Assembly: GCF_001647085.1 (NCBI RefSeq)
Contig: NZ_CP015520.1
Span: forward strand, 868,001 to 932,000
Length of the DNA: 64,000 bases
Direction: 5' to 3'
DNA from: Thermococcus piezophilus
GTDB lineage: Archaea; Methanobacteriota_B; Thermococci; Thermococcales; Thermococcaceae
This document shows, one piece after another, positions 36,754-45,905 of this stretch (position 1 is its first letter; the number at the start of each line of letters is the position of its first letter). The translations under genes and the position numbers were made by a program. The notes beneath the pieces are model-generated. The model searched no databases. It saw only the letters and a program-made list of their open reading frames with translations, and was not told where the DNA came from.

Positions 36754-37941
36754 TCACCTCTTAAGGTGGTACCAGTCCACCTCTACATCCAGCTCGCCCT
36801 TCTCGATGATGGCCTTCATGTTCTCCGCTATCTTCTTGACGTCGTTCACGGTGAAGTCCCTGCCTCCGAGGCCGACTATGTAGTTCTTTATGATCGGGTG
36901 GGCATTGGTGTTGTAAAGCACACCCTTGGCCTCGTTGAAGAGTATGCCCTCCTGACCGAAGGAAAAGTTCCTGTCGAGGACGGCTATTCCCTCCACGTTC
37001 TTGGCCAGCTCGTAGAGCTCGTCCTTCGGGAACGGTCTGAACCAGCGGACCTTGGCTGCTCCGACCTTGTAGCCCTCTTCGCGGAGAACGTCAACGGCCT
37101 GCTTGACGGTTCCCATGAGTGAACCCATGCCCATGAAGACGAAGTCAGCGTCGTCAGTCCTGTAGAGCTCTATCATCTGGCGGTAGTCTCTTCCAAACAT
37201 CTCGCCGAACTCCTTGCCGACTTCCTTGATGACCTTTCTAGCATCATCCATGGCCTTCTCTATCTTGTAGCGGAACTCGTAGTAGTCGTTTGGCCCTCCA
37301 AGGGAGCCGACGGCAATCGGGTTGTCGAAGTCGGTCAGGGTGTAGAGCGGTTTCCTCGGAGGAAGGAACTCATCGACGAGCTCTTGGGGAATCATCTCGA
37401 CGATGTCGTAGGTGTGGCTCAGGATGAAGGCGCTCTCGACGACCATCGCTGGCAGATTAACGGTCTCGGCGACCTTAAATGCCATGAGAACACCGTCGTA
37501 AACTTCCTGGTTGTTTTCAGCATAGAACTGCATCCATCCCGTGTCGCGCTGGGCCAGGCTGTCCGTCTGGTCGTCCCAGACGCTCCACGGCGGGGCCATA
37601 GCCCTGTTGACGTCGACCATAACTATCGGCAGCCTCGCGCCGCTCGCCCAGTGGAGCATCTCATGCATCAAAGCAAGACCCTGAGCAGAGGTTGCCGTAA
37701 AGGCCCTTGCTCCAGCCGCTGAAGCTCCGATACACGCGGCCATGGCGGAGTGCTCACTCTCAACGGGCACGTACTGAAGGTTCTCAACCTCACCGTTGGA
37801 TATAAACTCGGCTATCTTCTCGATGATGCTCGTCTGCGGGGTGATCGGGTAAGCCGCCACTACCTCAACGCGCGCATGCTTGGCGGCGTAAGCAGCGGCG
37901 TAATTGCCGCTCACAACCTTCCTAATCGGCTTGTACTTCAT
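36754..37941 (-). CDS. vorA: 2-oxoisovalerate:ferredoxin oxidoreductase alpha subunit
   Basis: A 395-residue alpha subunit. AAYPITPQTSIIEKIAEF and VESEHSAMAACIGASAAGAR match the PorA layout, as does [17 protein letters not shown]. The C-terminal part has FMGMGSLMGTVKQAVDVL. ATG 37941 follows GAGGTGTTGAGC. It forms the active site with VorB in branched-chain oxoacid oxidation. Five bases lie between its stop and the vorB start. Confidence 0.93.
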   Translation of the reverse strand: MKYKPIRKVVSGNYAAAYAAKHARVEVVAAYPITPQTSIIEKIAEFISNGEVENLQYVPVESEHSAMAACIGASAAGARAFTATSAQGLALMHEMLHWASGARLPIVMVDVNRAMAPPWSVWDDQTDSLAQRDTGWMQFYAENNQEVYDGVLMAFKVAETVNLPAMVVESAFILSHTYDIVEMIPQELVDEFLPPRKPLYTLTDFDNPIAVGSLGGPNDYYEFRYKIEKAMDDARKVIKEVGKEFGEMFGRDYRQMIELYRTDDADFVFMGMGSLMGTVKQAVDVLREEGYKVGAAKVRWFRPFPKDELYELAKNVEGIAVLDRNFSFGQEGILFNEAKGVLYNTNAHPIIKNYIVGLGGRDFTVNDVKKIAENMKAIIEKGELDVEVDWYHLKR

Positions 37942-37951
37942 GCTCAACACC

Positions 37952-38269
37952 TCACTTTTCTTCTTTTTCCATGGTTATGGCCTTGGTCGGGCACTCGTTG
38001 GCGCAGATTCCACAGCCCTTACAGTAGTCGTAGTCAATGCCAACGTAGCCGTCCTCGCGGATGTATATTGCTGGCTCCGGGCAGAACTTCCAGCAGATGT
38101 AGCACTTGACACACTTATCATTGTTGACAACAGGTATGAATGTCCTCCAGTCACCAGTGAAGTTGATAAGAGTCGTTCCTAAGGTTATCGGGGCATCGGG
38201 ATATTCGTCCACGGATTTGAGGACGATTTTTGTGGCCCCTTCTTTCTTTTCACCAAATAACGTGTTCAA
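37952..38269 (-). CDS. vorD: 2-oxoisovalerate:ferredoxin oxidoreductase delta subunit
   Basis: A 105-residue 2x[4Fe-4S] subunit (CVKCYICWKFCPEP; CKGCGICANECP). Its C-terminal half is almost the same as PorD, while the N-terminus differs. Assigned to VOR by its place directly after porG and before vorA, as in Pyrococcus. Confidence 0.93.
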   Translation of the reverse strand: MNTLFGEKKEGATKIVLKSVDEYPDAPITLGTTLINFTGDWRTFIPVVNNDKCVKCYICWKFCPEPAIYIREDGYVGIDYDYCKGCGICANECPTKAITMEKEEK

Positions 38270-38308
38270 CGCGCTTCACCCCTTTGTAAGGATTATAAGG
38301 AAAGAGAA

Positions 38309-38869
38309 TCAGAGCTCGTAAATGACAGTCTTGTTGAAGGCCTCTTCTGCAGCCTTGGCGTTCTTTTCACCAAGGGCTCCAGAGAATACGTCCTGGATGG
38401 CCTTCTGGACATGCTCAAGGCTGACAACGCCGGTGGCCTTGGCGACGGCACCGAGAATGGCGGTGTTGGTGATTGGAAGGCCGAGTATCTCAAGGGCTAT
38501 GGTGGTGGCATCGACAAGGGCGAGCTTGGCGGGCTTCTTCTTGAGCTTCTCAAGAACCTCTTCCTTGCTCTTCTCGGTGTTGACGATGACGATTCCACCG
38601 TCCTTGAGACCGGCGGTGACATCGACGGTGTCAAGAAGCGACGGGTCGAGGACGACGACTATGTCCGGCTCGTAAATCTGGGTCTTTACCCTTATCGGCT
38701 TCTCGTCGATCCTGGTGAATGCTGTGACTGGGGCACCCCTCCTCTCAACTCCGAAGAAGGGGAACGCTTGGACGTATTTGCCCTCAAGGAAAGCGGCTGA
38801 AGCTAATATGTTGGCAGCGGTAACTGCACCCTGTCCACCCCTACCGTGAAAACGAATCTCTATCATCAT
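38309..38869 (-). CDS. porG: Shared gamma subunit of POR and VOR
   Basis: A 186-residue gamma subunit ([57 protein letters not shown]). In Thermococcales one gamma protein serves both pyruvate and oxoisovalerate oxidoreductases, explaining its place at the head of both operons. ATG 38869 or 38866 follows AGGAGG. A TATA-like element (aacttaaataa) lies near 38915-38925. Confidence 0.95.
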
Positions 38870-38983
38870 TCCTGCCTCCTTAAATTTGTCAAAACTTATT
38901 CATCTATTGCATTTATTTAAGTTTCGGTATTGGGTTAAGCAGCCTTCGGCAGGTGTCTTTGGGTAAGAATGAACATATCAAAT

Positions 38984-39057
38984 GTCCGATGTCCGATTTA
39001 TACCTGTGGTATACACCTACAAATCGAAAAGCTTTAAACTAGGTATATAGACTATAT
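38984..39057 (+). promoter_or_regulatory. Phosphate-transporter promoter with operators
   Basis: Three elements precede the PiT gene: a tandem repeat GTCCGAT-GTCCGAT (38984-38997), the perfect inverted repeat TATACC-TGT-GGTATA (38999-39013), and the perfect palindrome ATATAG-A-CTATAT (39045-39057). The TATA box gctttaaact (39031-39040) lies between the last two. The layout suggests dual control, upstream activation and downstream repression, perhaps by phosphate. Confidence 0.55.
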
Positions 39058-39078
39058 GCTTCTATAGAGGTGGAGTAC

Positions 39079-40041
39079 ATGGATGGCCTAGCTATAGCAG
39101 CGATTGCAGTGGCGTTCTACATCGCATGGAACATAGGATCCAACGATTCAGCCAACGCCATGGGGACGGCAGTGGGTGCTGGAATACTCAGCTTCCGTCA
39201 GGCAACCCTCACCATAGCAATATTCGTCCTAATGGGTGCTTACCTGAAGGGCTACAAGGTCATGAAGACGGTAGGGAAGGGCATCGTTCCCGAAGGCTAC
39301 CTCACGATGGAGATGGCGGTTATAGCACTTCTTGCCGCTGGTATTTGGGTTACCGTGGCCACCGTTAGGGGCCTTCCCGTTTCGACCACTCAGGCGATAG
39401 TTGGAGGAGTTATCGGGGTCGGTTTGGCGGTTGAAGCCCCAATAAACTGGTATACGCTCATAAAAATAGCCTCCGCCTGGGTTATTTCGCCTATACTGTC
39501 AGGAGTTCTTGCCATATTTCTCTACAAGTTCTACTCCAGGGTTATTTCGAGCATAAAGAGCGTCTCGACAATTGAAGCCCTCTATGAGGCCCTTGCGGTA
39601 CTGGGCGGCTCATACATGGCCTTCAACTTCGGCACCAACGAGGTTGCCAACGCCTCCGGGCCATTGGTTGGGGCGGGCTTCATGGGGCCCAAGGTCGCGG
39701 GCATCTTTGGAGCCATAGCTCTCTCTATCGGCGCGCTCACTTTCAGCTACGCTGTCATGCATACCGTTGGGAAGAGAATAACAGCTTTAGGTCCCGTCTC
39801 GGCTTTCGCGGCTCAGTTTGGCTCTGCCATGGCGGTAAGTTTGGCCAACATCTTTGGCCTTCCAGTCAGCTCGAGCCAGTCCATCGTTGGCGGTGTCATT
39901 GGTGTTGGTCTGATAGCGGGAGAAAAGGTCGATAAGTCCGTCATAAAGGACATAGTCTTCGGCTGGGTGGCAACGCCGCTAACGGCGATATTCATCGCCC
40001 TCGGAATCTTTAAGGCTTTCTCGGTGTTCGGGCTGGTTTAA
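39079..40041 (+). CDS. pit: Inorganic phosphate transporter, PiT family
   Basis: A 320-residue membrane protein with the duplicated PiT signature: WNIGSNDSANAMGTAVGAG near the N-terminus and FNFGTNEVANASGPLVGAG in the second half. Each is followed by GLPVSTTQAIVGGVIGVG or GLPVSSSQSIVGGVIGVG. About nine to ten helices. It imports phosphate with a cation. ATG 39079 follows GAGGTGGA. The usual DUF47 partner is not adjacent here but lies at 46840. Its 3' end overlaps antisense with the hflX tail by 63 bases. Confidence 0.92.
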   Translation: MDGLAIAAIAVAFYIAWNIGSNDSANAMGTAVGAGILSFRQATLTIAIFVLMGAYLKGYKVMKTVGKGIVPEGYLTMEMAVIALLAAGIWVTVATVRGLPVSTTQAIVGGVIGVGLAVEAPINWYTLIKIASAWVISPILSGVLAIFLYKFYSRVISSIKSVSTIEALYEALAVLGGSYMAFNFGTNEVANASGPLVGAGFMGPKVAGIFGAIALSIGALTFSYAVMHTVGKRITALGPVSAFAAQFGSAMAVSLANIFGLPVSSSQSIVGGVIGVGLIAGEKVDKSVIKDIVFGWVATPLTAIFIALGIFKAFSVFGLV

Positions 40042-41307
40042 TCGCCGTATCTTGACCCCCAGCCTTGTCAGCTCCTTTATCATCCCCGTCTGGATGTAGG
40101 CTTCTATTTTCGTCTCCTCGCCGTACTCAACCGACAAAACCTCACCGATAGCACTTGTCAGAGCCATTACCTGAGGGACTTTCTCAGGCTCCCTTACGGT
40201 TATCTCGAAGGCCCCGTATTTGGGCAGGGTTAGTACCACTTCTTCCAGCGCCCCGTAAAGTTCCTCTAGCTGACCGAACTTGGCCGAGATGGAAACGACA
40301 CGGGAGACGTTTATCCCCCTCTCTGTGACTATCTCCATTATTCTCTCAGCCTTATCTTTAACGTCCTCCTCGCTCGTCAGGTCCCTCTTGTTGAGGACGA
40401 CTACCATAGGCTTATCCAAGGTCTTAAGCTCCCTCAAGACGTTGAGCGATGCCAGGAACTTCCTCCGTATCTCCGGCCAGGGCTCGCTTACATCGAGAAC
40501 GAGCAGGACTATGTCGGCCTTAACTATCTCCTCCAGCGTGGAGTGGAAGGCTTCAACGATAAACGGCGGGAGGCCATCGATGAAACCGACCGTGTCGGTA
40601 ACTAGAACCCTTTTACCGCCTAGCTTAAAGCGCCTTGTGGTGGTATCGAGCGTTGTGAACATCTGGTTTCTGGCCTCTATCTCCTCCCTGGCGAGGGTAT
40701 TGAGGAGAGTGCTCTTTCCGGCGTTGGTGTAGCCAGCTAGGGCAAGTAGGATGAAGCCAACCTCTTCCCTGCGCTTCCTTTTAACCTCCCGGTCGGCCTT
40801 GATCCTCTCCAGCTCCTTCCTAATCTTACCCATCCTGTAATGGATGTGTTTGAGGTACTGCTGGGTCTGGTATTCACCCATTCCCTTGAATCCCGCTCTG
40901 TCGCCGAGTTTTATGCGCCTTATTGCCTCCTTAACAAGGGGAACCTCGTACTGGAGGCTAGCCAGTTCGACCTGGAGCTTTGCTTCCTTGGAGTGGGCAC
41001 GCTTTTCAAATATCTCGAGGACTAGCTGCCATTTGTCTATTATCTCGACCCTCAGCTCCTTCCAGAGGTTGTAGGCTTGACTTGGCGTGAGCTTGTTGGC
41101 GAAGATGACCTTATCCGGCCAAAGCTCCCTCACGAGCTCTTTGAGCTCCTCAAGTTTGCCCTTTCCTATGTTGTACTTCGGGTGCTCCTCGCGGTTCTGC
41201 TCGAGAATCGCCACTACCTCATAACCAGCGCTTCTCAACAGCTCTTCAAACTCCTCCCTACGTATCCTCTCACGCCTGGATTTCCTGATGACTCCTATAG
41301 CTTTCAT
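39979..41307 (-). CDS. hflX: GTPase HflX
   Basis: A 442-residue ribosome-associated GTPase. The HflX N-terminal domain (EQNREEHPKYNIGKGKLEEL) is followed by a helical pair and a G domain: G1 GYTNAGKST, G2 region TTLDTTTRRF, G3 DTVGFIDGLPP, G4 NKRD, G5 ISAK. HflX splits stalled ribosomes in bacteria; the archaeal role is likely related. The last 20 or so residues (QPEHRESLKDSEGDEYRR) come from DNA antisense to the phosphate transporter and may be a recent extension. Confidence 0.92.
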   Translation of the reverse strand: MKAIGVIRKSRRERIRREEFEELLRSAGYEVVAILEQNREEHPKYNIGKGKLEELKELVRELWPDKVIFANKLTPSQAYNLWKELRVEIIDKWQLVLEIFEKRAHSKEAKLQVELASLQYEVPLVKEAIRRIKLGDRAGFKGMGEYQTQQYLKHIHYRMGKIRKELERIKADREVKRKRREEVGFILLALAGYTNAGKSTLLNTLAREEIEARNQMFTTLDTTTRRFKLGGKRVLVTDTVGFIDGLPPFIVEAFHSTLEEIVKADIVLLVLDVSEPWPEIRRKFLASLNVLRELKTLDKPMVVVLNKRDLTSEEDVKDKAERIMEIVTERGINVSRVVSISAKFGQLEELYGALEEVVLTLPKYGAFEITVREPEKVPQVMALTSAIGEVLSVEYGEETKIEAYIQTGMIKELTRLGVKIRRLNQPEHRESLKDSEGDEYRR

Positions 41308-41416
41308 CGTCCCCGACTAAGCTTCTTCCTTTATATCCTTTTGGAGAGGGTAGTTCTCAACCCAAATTTTGGGATATGCATTTAAACTTAGAATGCAATT
41401 TTATATGGTGGTTCCT

Positions 41417-41776
41417 ATGGATTGTGAGGATGTTCAGATTAAGCTGAAAGAAATAGAGGAGCTCCTTGACAAGCTTGGTAAGGAGCACCCGAAAGAGATT
41501 TCTGCATTCTCTAGGTTTCTCCGCGAGGTCGTCGACAACAAGGCCCTGACCACGAGAGAGAAGGAGCTCATAGCTCTTGCCCTGGGGATAGCCCAGGGCT
41601 GTGAGTGGTGTATCTACCTTCACACCCAGAAGGCCCTCGAAGCGGGCGCTAAGAAAGAGGAGCTCATCGAGGCCGGTCTCGTCGCCGTTCTCATGGCCGG
41701 CGGTCCAGCGCTTATGCACCTTATACCGCTCATGAAGGCCATAGATGCCTTCGAAAAAGAGCATGGAAAGGAGTGA
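41417..41776 (+). CDS. Carboxymuconolactone decarboxylase-like (AhpD fold) protein
   Basis: A 119-residue CMD-family protein with the redox motif CEWCIYLHTQKALEAG, where two Cys and a His are spaced as in AhpD-type peroxidase partners. The sequence TTREKELIALALGIAQG precedes it. Likely a thiol-based antioxidant or disulfide reductase. ATG 41417 follows GGTGGTTC; in-frame starts at 41405 and 41369 are less well placed because they overlap the promoter (ttttatatgg). Confidence 0.82.
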   Translation: MDCEDVQIKLKEIEELLDKLGKEHPKEISAFSRFLREVVDNKALTTREKELIALALGIAQGCEWCIYLHTQKALEAGAKKEELIEAGLVAVLMAGGPALMHLIPLMKAIDAFEKEHGKE

Positions 41777-41815
41777 CTTCCCTTTCTACTTTTTATTTAG
41801 TAAAAGGAAAAATTC
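41777..41815. terminator. Bidirectional T-rich terminator region
   Basis: Between convergent genes, tctactttttattt on the plus strand and ttttcctttt on the minus strand give the oligo-T runs at which archaeal RNA polymerase terminates. Confidence 0.45.
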
Positions 41816-42157
41816 TCAGCCCTCAGTGAGCTTGAGGATTGCCTCTGCGAGATCGCCTTCAGCTTCCTCGAGGGCCTTCTTTGCTGTCTCATAGTCGACG
41901 CCTGCCTGCTCCATAACGAGCTTGATGTCGTCCTCGGAGATACTGATTATCGGCTTGACCTCCTCGGGGCCGATTATCTGGTAGCTCTTCTCACCCTGGG
42001 CGGTTATAACCGTCACGACGGGCTCTTTGATGACTATCTCCTTGTTCTCGAGCCTGATTATGACCTCCTTGACTCCCTCAAGCTCCTCCATCCTGATGCC
42101 CATCTGGCGCATGAGCTTCTTCATCTGCCTCGGGTTCATTCCACCCATCGGAAACAT
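41816..42157 (-). CDS. nac: Nascent polypeptide-associated complex (NAC) protein
   Basis: A 113-residue archaeal alpha-NAC homologue. A Met-rich N-terminus ([19 protein letters not shown]) leads to the NAC barrel ([20 protein letters not shown]) and a C-terminal UBA domain ([20 protein letters not shown]). It forms homodimers that bind nascent chains at the ribosome exit. ATG 42157 is chosen by comparison with the family; the upstream in-frame ATG has GGTGATAG between. Confidence 0.92.
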   Translation of the reverse strand: MFPMGGMNPRQMKKLMRQMGIRMEELEGVKEVIIRLENKEIVIKEPVVTVITAQGEKSYQIIGPEEVKPIISISEDDIKLVMEQAGVDYETAKKALEEAEGDLAEAILKLTEG

Positions 42158-42193
42158 CTCTATCACCATCGGAGGTTTTGTGATTGTTAAATA

Positions 42194-43115
42194 TTAACTT
42201 TCCCCTAAGAGTTTGAGTAGTTTTTCTTCATTGTTCCCTTCTCCACCAAAGGCCATCTTAAGGAGAGGCGGCGTCACAAGCGTACTCAGGAATATCATCA
42301 GCACGATGACCACGTAGGTATCTTCATCGACTATGCCAGCGTTCATGGCTATAGCGAGCATCGCGAGCTCAACGCCCATTCTTGGTATCATGCCTATTCT
42401 GATCCTGAGCGACTGTTTGCGGTTAAGTCCAGCTAGGAGAGCTTCGAGGCCGCATCCTATCACCTTGCTGGCTATCGCTCCAAGGCTGAAGACCAATGAG
42501 AAGACCCCTACCTCAGAAACGCTCCTAAGCGGATGCTCATGCCAACGTCAACGAAGAATAACGGGATGAACATAGAGTGGTCTAGGATCCTTGTGTGCTC
42601 AAATATCGGCTTTCTGAATTTGGTCTCGCTTAAACTAAGACCGAAGGGGTAGGCTCCAAGGATAGAGGCTAGATTCATGTGTTCCGCTAGATAGGCAAAA
42701 GCGAAGAGGGCCGCCATCGATAGGGTTATTGTCGAGTCGGCAAAGCCGAGATGGACGACCTTTCTCAGCAGTCTATCTATCGCAGGCGGGATGAGGTAGA
42801 CCGTGACCAGTATGAAGATGATGACCTTGGCAAAGATGAGTTCTATTCCAATTGGATTAATGCCTCCATGGACAAGCATCGAAATGACAATGCTCAGGAT
42901 GACTATTCCGAGGATATAATCAACTATGGCAGCCGTCAGTATGGTGTTGCCCTCAACAGTCTTGAGCGCGTCGAGCTCCATGGGAACCATGACCGTTAGG
43001 CTCACGCATCATTGAAATATCCTCCACCTCTGTGGTCGGGGGAAGAACATGCCGAGCATTATGCCGCCGATGATCTGGCATAGGACGACGGGTTGCCCGA
43101 GCGAATACTCTTAGA
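42194..43115 (-). pseudogene. Cation:proton antiporter (CPA2/Kef type), deleted and frameshifted
   Basis: Three pieces of one antiporter are visible. Near 43030-43110 is an N-terminal scrap (GQPVVLCQIIGGIMLGMFF). From 42508 to 43005 is the middle (VSLTVMVPMELDALKTVEGN to FIPLFFVDVGMSIRLGA). From 42194 to 42496 is the C-terminus (IGMIPRMGVELAMLAIAMNA). Roughly 80 residues expected between the first two pieces are missing, the true start is gone, and frameshifts join the rest. Deletion makes sequencing error an unlikely explanation. Confidence 0.75.
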
Positions 43116-43573
43116 AGCCTCACGATACTTTGAGCGGAAAACATTCCTAGGACATTCTTTTTCTTATCAACAGCTGGGAACTGCTTGATACAGGTTTCGA
43201 GCATCATTTCGAGGGCATGGCTGAGGCTGTCGTTATGACTGAGGGTTATCTATCTGGGGTTCATTATGTCTTTCACGGGTCTGTCCCAGTCGGAGTGTGC
43301 CTCCTTGATCGCGTCAAGTCCCACGAGAATGTAGTCGGAGGGGGGAATTATGAGGTTGATTATCTCGTCGATCGAAATGAATCCGCGGAGCTTTCCATCG
43401 TCATCGGTGACGACGGTGCAGGTTTGATGCTCGAGCTTCTTTATGAGCTCCTCTATTTTATCATCGGGAGAGAGCCTGAGGAAGTTCTTCTCCATTACGA
43501 GCCTTATGGGCATCTTTGACAGCTTGAGGATATTAAGCTTTGGCCTCTCCTTTGGTGGTCTATCTCTTGACAA
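43110..43573 (-). pseudogene. CBS-domain protein interrupted by TAG and joined to the antiporter relic
   Basis: A pair of CBS motifs on one frame. The first is MPIRLVMEKNFLRLSPDDKI to LRGFISIDEIINLII. The second is VKDIMNPR, then an in-frame TAG at 43250-43252, then ITLSHNDSLSHALEMMLETC and NVLGMFSAQSIVRLL. The frame then runs into the broken antiporter without a stop at the expected end. It may have been the regulatory partner of the antiporter, or fused to it by the deletion. Confidence 0.65.
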
Positions 43574-43607
43574 TTTTTCACTCCCTGGAAAAAGAAGGAG
43601 TGGAGAA

Positions 43608-44645
43608 TTACCTTTCCGCGGGGAACTTCGACGTCTCCTCGTTCGCCTTCATAATCTTTGCCTTGTACTCCTCGTATTTCTTCTTGGTCTCTTTGGCTTT
43701 CTCCTTCTCACCCAAGTATTCGTAGGCCTCGGCGACGTGCTTCCACCACATTGGGTCTTCTTCGGCCTCCTTGAGGCAGTACTCGAGGAACTTCTTGTAG
43801 GCTTCCCTGGCGAGCTCCTCCTTTCCGAGCTTTCTCGCTATGTTGCCAACGTCCTCCCAGAAGACGCCCTCCTCCTCGGCTTCCTTGGTGTAGTACTCCA
43901 GTGCCTTCTCCCATGCCTCCCTAGCTTTCTCCTCGTTGCCCAGCTCCTCGTAGAGCTTAGCGACATCTTCCCAGAACCAGGGCTCCTCCTTGGCGTACTT
44001 CTCAAGGGCCTTAGCTGCCCTGTTCATGTTTCCAGCCTTCTTCCAGTACTCGTGGGCCTCCCTGAGGTAGTAGGTGTCCTTCTCCCTCTCGTACAGGGTC
44101 TCGTATATCTCGGCCGCTTTCTCGTACTTCTCGGCCTTCTCGTAGGCCCAGGCTGCGCTCTCCATCCAGCCGAGCTTCTCATACATCTCAGCGGCCTTCA
44201 GGTAGTTGCCGGCCTTCTCGTACTTTCTGGCGGCGGCCTTGTACTTGCCCATCCTTTCGAGCTTCTCAGCCGAACGGAAGCGGTCGGCCAGGCCCAGATC
44301 GGGCTCGCTGATGTACCATATGCCGAAGGCAAGAATTGCAACGAAGAATACTATTATCCAACCAACGGGGTAAAGATGCTGCCAATCGGTGCGACTCCAA
44401 GTGGCACTTAAGTAGAGACCATAGCTGCTGATGATAGTGAAAATCGCCAGTATCCCTCCGTACTTCCAGCTCTCGGCGTAGAGCGTCAGCACTGTGAAGA
44501 AGAGCAGCATCAGCGTGACGCTGAGGAATCCAAGGGCTAGAACCACCTGGAGTAGCAGCTTCCAGCCACCATACCAGACTATGCCAGCGGCTATCATTAT
44601 GACAGCAATTAAGAATCCTATCAGATAAGCTTTGAGCTTGTCCAT
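43608..44645 (-). CDS. Membrane-anchored TPR-repeat protein
   Basis: A 345-residue protein with four N-terminal membrane helices (YLIGFLIAVIMIAAGIVW; LLLQVVLALGFLSVTLML; GGILAIFTIISSYGLYLS; GWIIVFFVAILAFGIWYI). About six TPR-like helical repeats follow (MGKYKAAARKYEKAGNYLKA and similar). The repeats face the cytoplasm if the tail topology holds. Likely a scaffold. Its ATG overlaps the end of ogt by 25 bases, making it the last gene of the trmJ-ogt-TPR operon. Confidence 0.8.
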   Translation of the reverse strand: MDKLKAYLIGFLIAVIMIAAGIVWYGGWKLLLQVVLALGFLSVTLMLLFFTVLTLYAESWKYGGILAIFTIISSYGLYLSATWSRTDWQHLYPVGWIIVFFVAILAFGIWYISEPDLGLADRFRSAEKLERMGKYKAAARKYEKAGNYLKAAEMYEKLGWMESAAWAYEKAEKYEKAAEIYETLYEREKDTYYLREAHEYWKKAGNMNRAAKALEKYAKEEPWFWEDVAKLYEELGNEEKAREAWEKALEYYTKEAEEEGVFWEDVGNIARKLGKEELAREAYKKFLEYCLKEAEEDPMWWKHVAEAYEYLGEKEKAKETKKKYEEYKAKIMKANEETSKFPAER

Positions 44646-45160
44646 TCTTCCACCCCCTCAAGCTTCAGCAGGCAGATCTTGTACTCGAGCTTTGGCGTGT
44701 AATAGCCGAGCCCACCTTGGGCCACGACTCTGTGACAGGGAACGACTATGGGGTAGGGGTTCCTCTTCATGGCCCCTCCGATGGCTCTCGGTGAAGTTCC
44801 AAGGGTCTTTGCCAGCTCTCCATACATTACAACTCTTCCTCTTTTAACCCTTTTTGTTAGCCATTCGTACACCTGACGCTCAAAATCAGTTATCCCGTGG
44901 AAGCTCAGCTCGCCGAGGAGTTCGTCGTTGTCTCTTCTCCCGACCAGGACATCGTGAACCAGCTTGGGGTAAACGGATTCTTTTGGGACCAACTCAACTT
45001 CGACGCCCCTCCTCTCGAGGAAAGACCTCAGACTGGCTATTCTCTCCTTGAGGTAGTCCCTTCCGTCCAGGGAGAAGGTTATTCCATGAATCCTCTCCCC
45101 GAAGAGAACCCCTATCCAAACCTCCCTCCCGGCGATGGTAAAGCGCTCAACACTCAGCAT
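44621..45160 (-). CDS. ogt: Methylated-DNA-protein-cysteine methyltransferase
   Basis: A 179-residue O6-alkylguanine-DNA alkyltransferase. The active site is VVPCHRVVAQGGLGYY with the acceptor Cys, and the DNA-recognition helix is ELAKTLGTSPRAIGGAMKRN with the Arg finger. It repairs O6-methylguanine by irreversible transfer of the methyl group to itself. It overlaps trmJ by 14 bases upstream and the TPR gene by 25 downstream. Confidence 0.94.
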   Translation of the reverse strand: MLSVERFTIAGREVWIGVLFGERIHGITFSLDGRDYLKERIASLRSFLERRGVEVELVPKESVYPKLVHDVLVGRRDNDELLGELSFHGITDFERQVYEWLTKRVKRGRVVMYGELAKTLGTSPRAIGGAMKRNPYPIVVPCHRVVAQGGLGYYTPKLEYKICLLKLEGVEEWTSSKLI

Positions 45161-45860
45161 CTTTGCACTCCTCCAGCCTTAAGATTGCTTTCCTTAGGGG
45201 CCCGATTAGCGTGTGAACTTCTCTTCCATAAAGAAAGGCCCTGCCTACAAAGCGCCTGAAAACTTTGACAAAAACTTCTTTTCTCTCCTCATCCTTTGGA
45301 TAGTCCAGGACATCGAGGAGCCTTTTCCACGTATCCACAAGGACTTCTTTCTCCTCCCGAGTTGCTGGCTCCAGCGATGGATGAACAGCTTCTCTCTTTG
45401 TCTTGCTCAGCTCGTAGAGGATAACCGCGGCCGCTTGGCTGAGGTTCATGGTTGGATAAGCTTCGCTCGTCGGTATCGTGAGAGTTAAGTCCATCCTTTC
45501 AAGCTCTTCGTTTTTCAGTCCTATGCTCTCGCGCCCGAAGAAGATGCCAACCCTGCCTGGATAGCCTTTGAGCGCTTCTCTCAGCTCCCAGGGCGTGATG
45601 GGTGCCCTTTCGGGGATGTACCGTCTTCCGGACTTTGCCGTCGTTCCAATTGCCAAATCAACGAGCCCCAACGCTTCCTCGAACGTCTCCACGATTTCGG
45701 CTCTCTCCAGAACGTCTCTCGCGTGAACCGCGTAGGCGTAGCTCTCCTTGGTGATGTTGGGATTAACCAGAACCAGCTCGGTAAAGCCGAAGTTCTTCAT
45801 CACCCTTGCAACCATGCCAATGTTGGCCGGGCCCTCAGGTTCCACTAAAACGATCTTCAT
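45147..45860 (-). CDS. trmJ: TrmJ-type SPOUT tRNA methyltransferase
   Basis: A 237-residue SPOUT enzyme (VLVEPEGPANIGMVARVMKN; IFFGRESIGLKNEELERMDL; IPTSEAYPTMNLSQAAAVIL). The latter two are the trefoil-knot SAM-binding motifs. TrmJ makes 2'-O-methyl at tRNA position 32. There is a weak ribosome binding site; it may be leaderless. First gene of the overlapping trmJ-ogt-TPR operon. Confidence 0.85.
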   Translation of the reverse strand: MKIVLVEPEGPANIGMVARVMKNFGFTELVLVNPNITKESYAYAVHARDVLERAEIVETFEEALGLVDLAIGTTAKSGRRYIPERAPITPWELREALKGYPGRVGIFFGRESIGLKNEELERMDLTLTIPTSEAYPTMNLSQAAAVILYELSKTKREAVHPSLEPATREEKEVLVDTWKRLLDVLDYPKDEERKEVFVKVFRRFVGRAFLYGREVHTLIGPLRKAILRLEECKDAEC

Positions 45861-45905
45861 CGGTAAGGCTTTAAGGAAAAGGTTTTAAACGGTTGTGGTG
45901 GTGGG

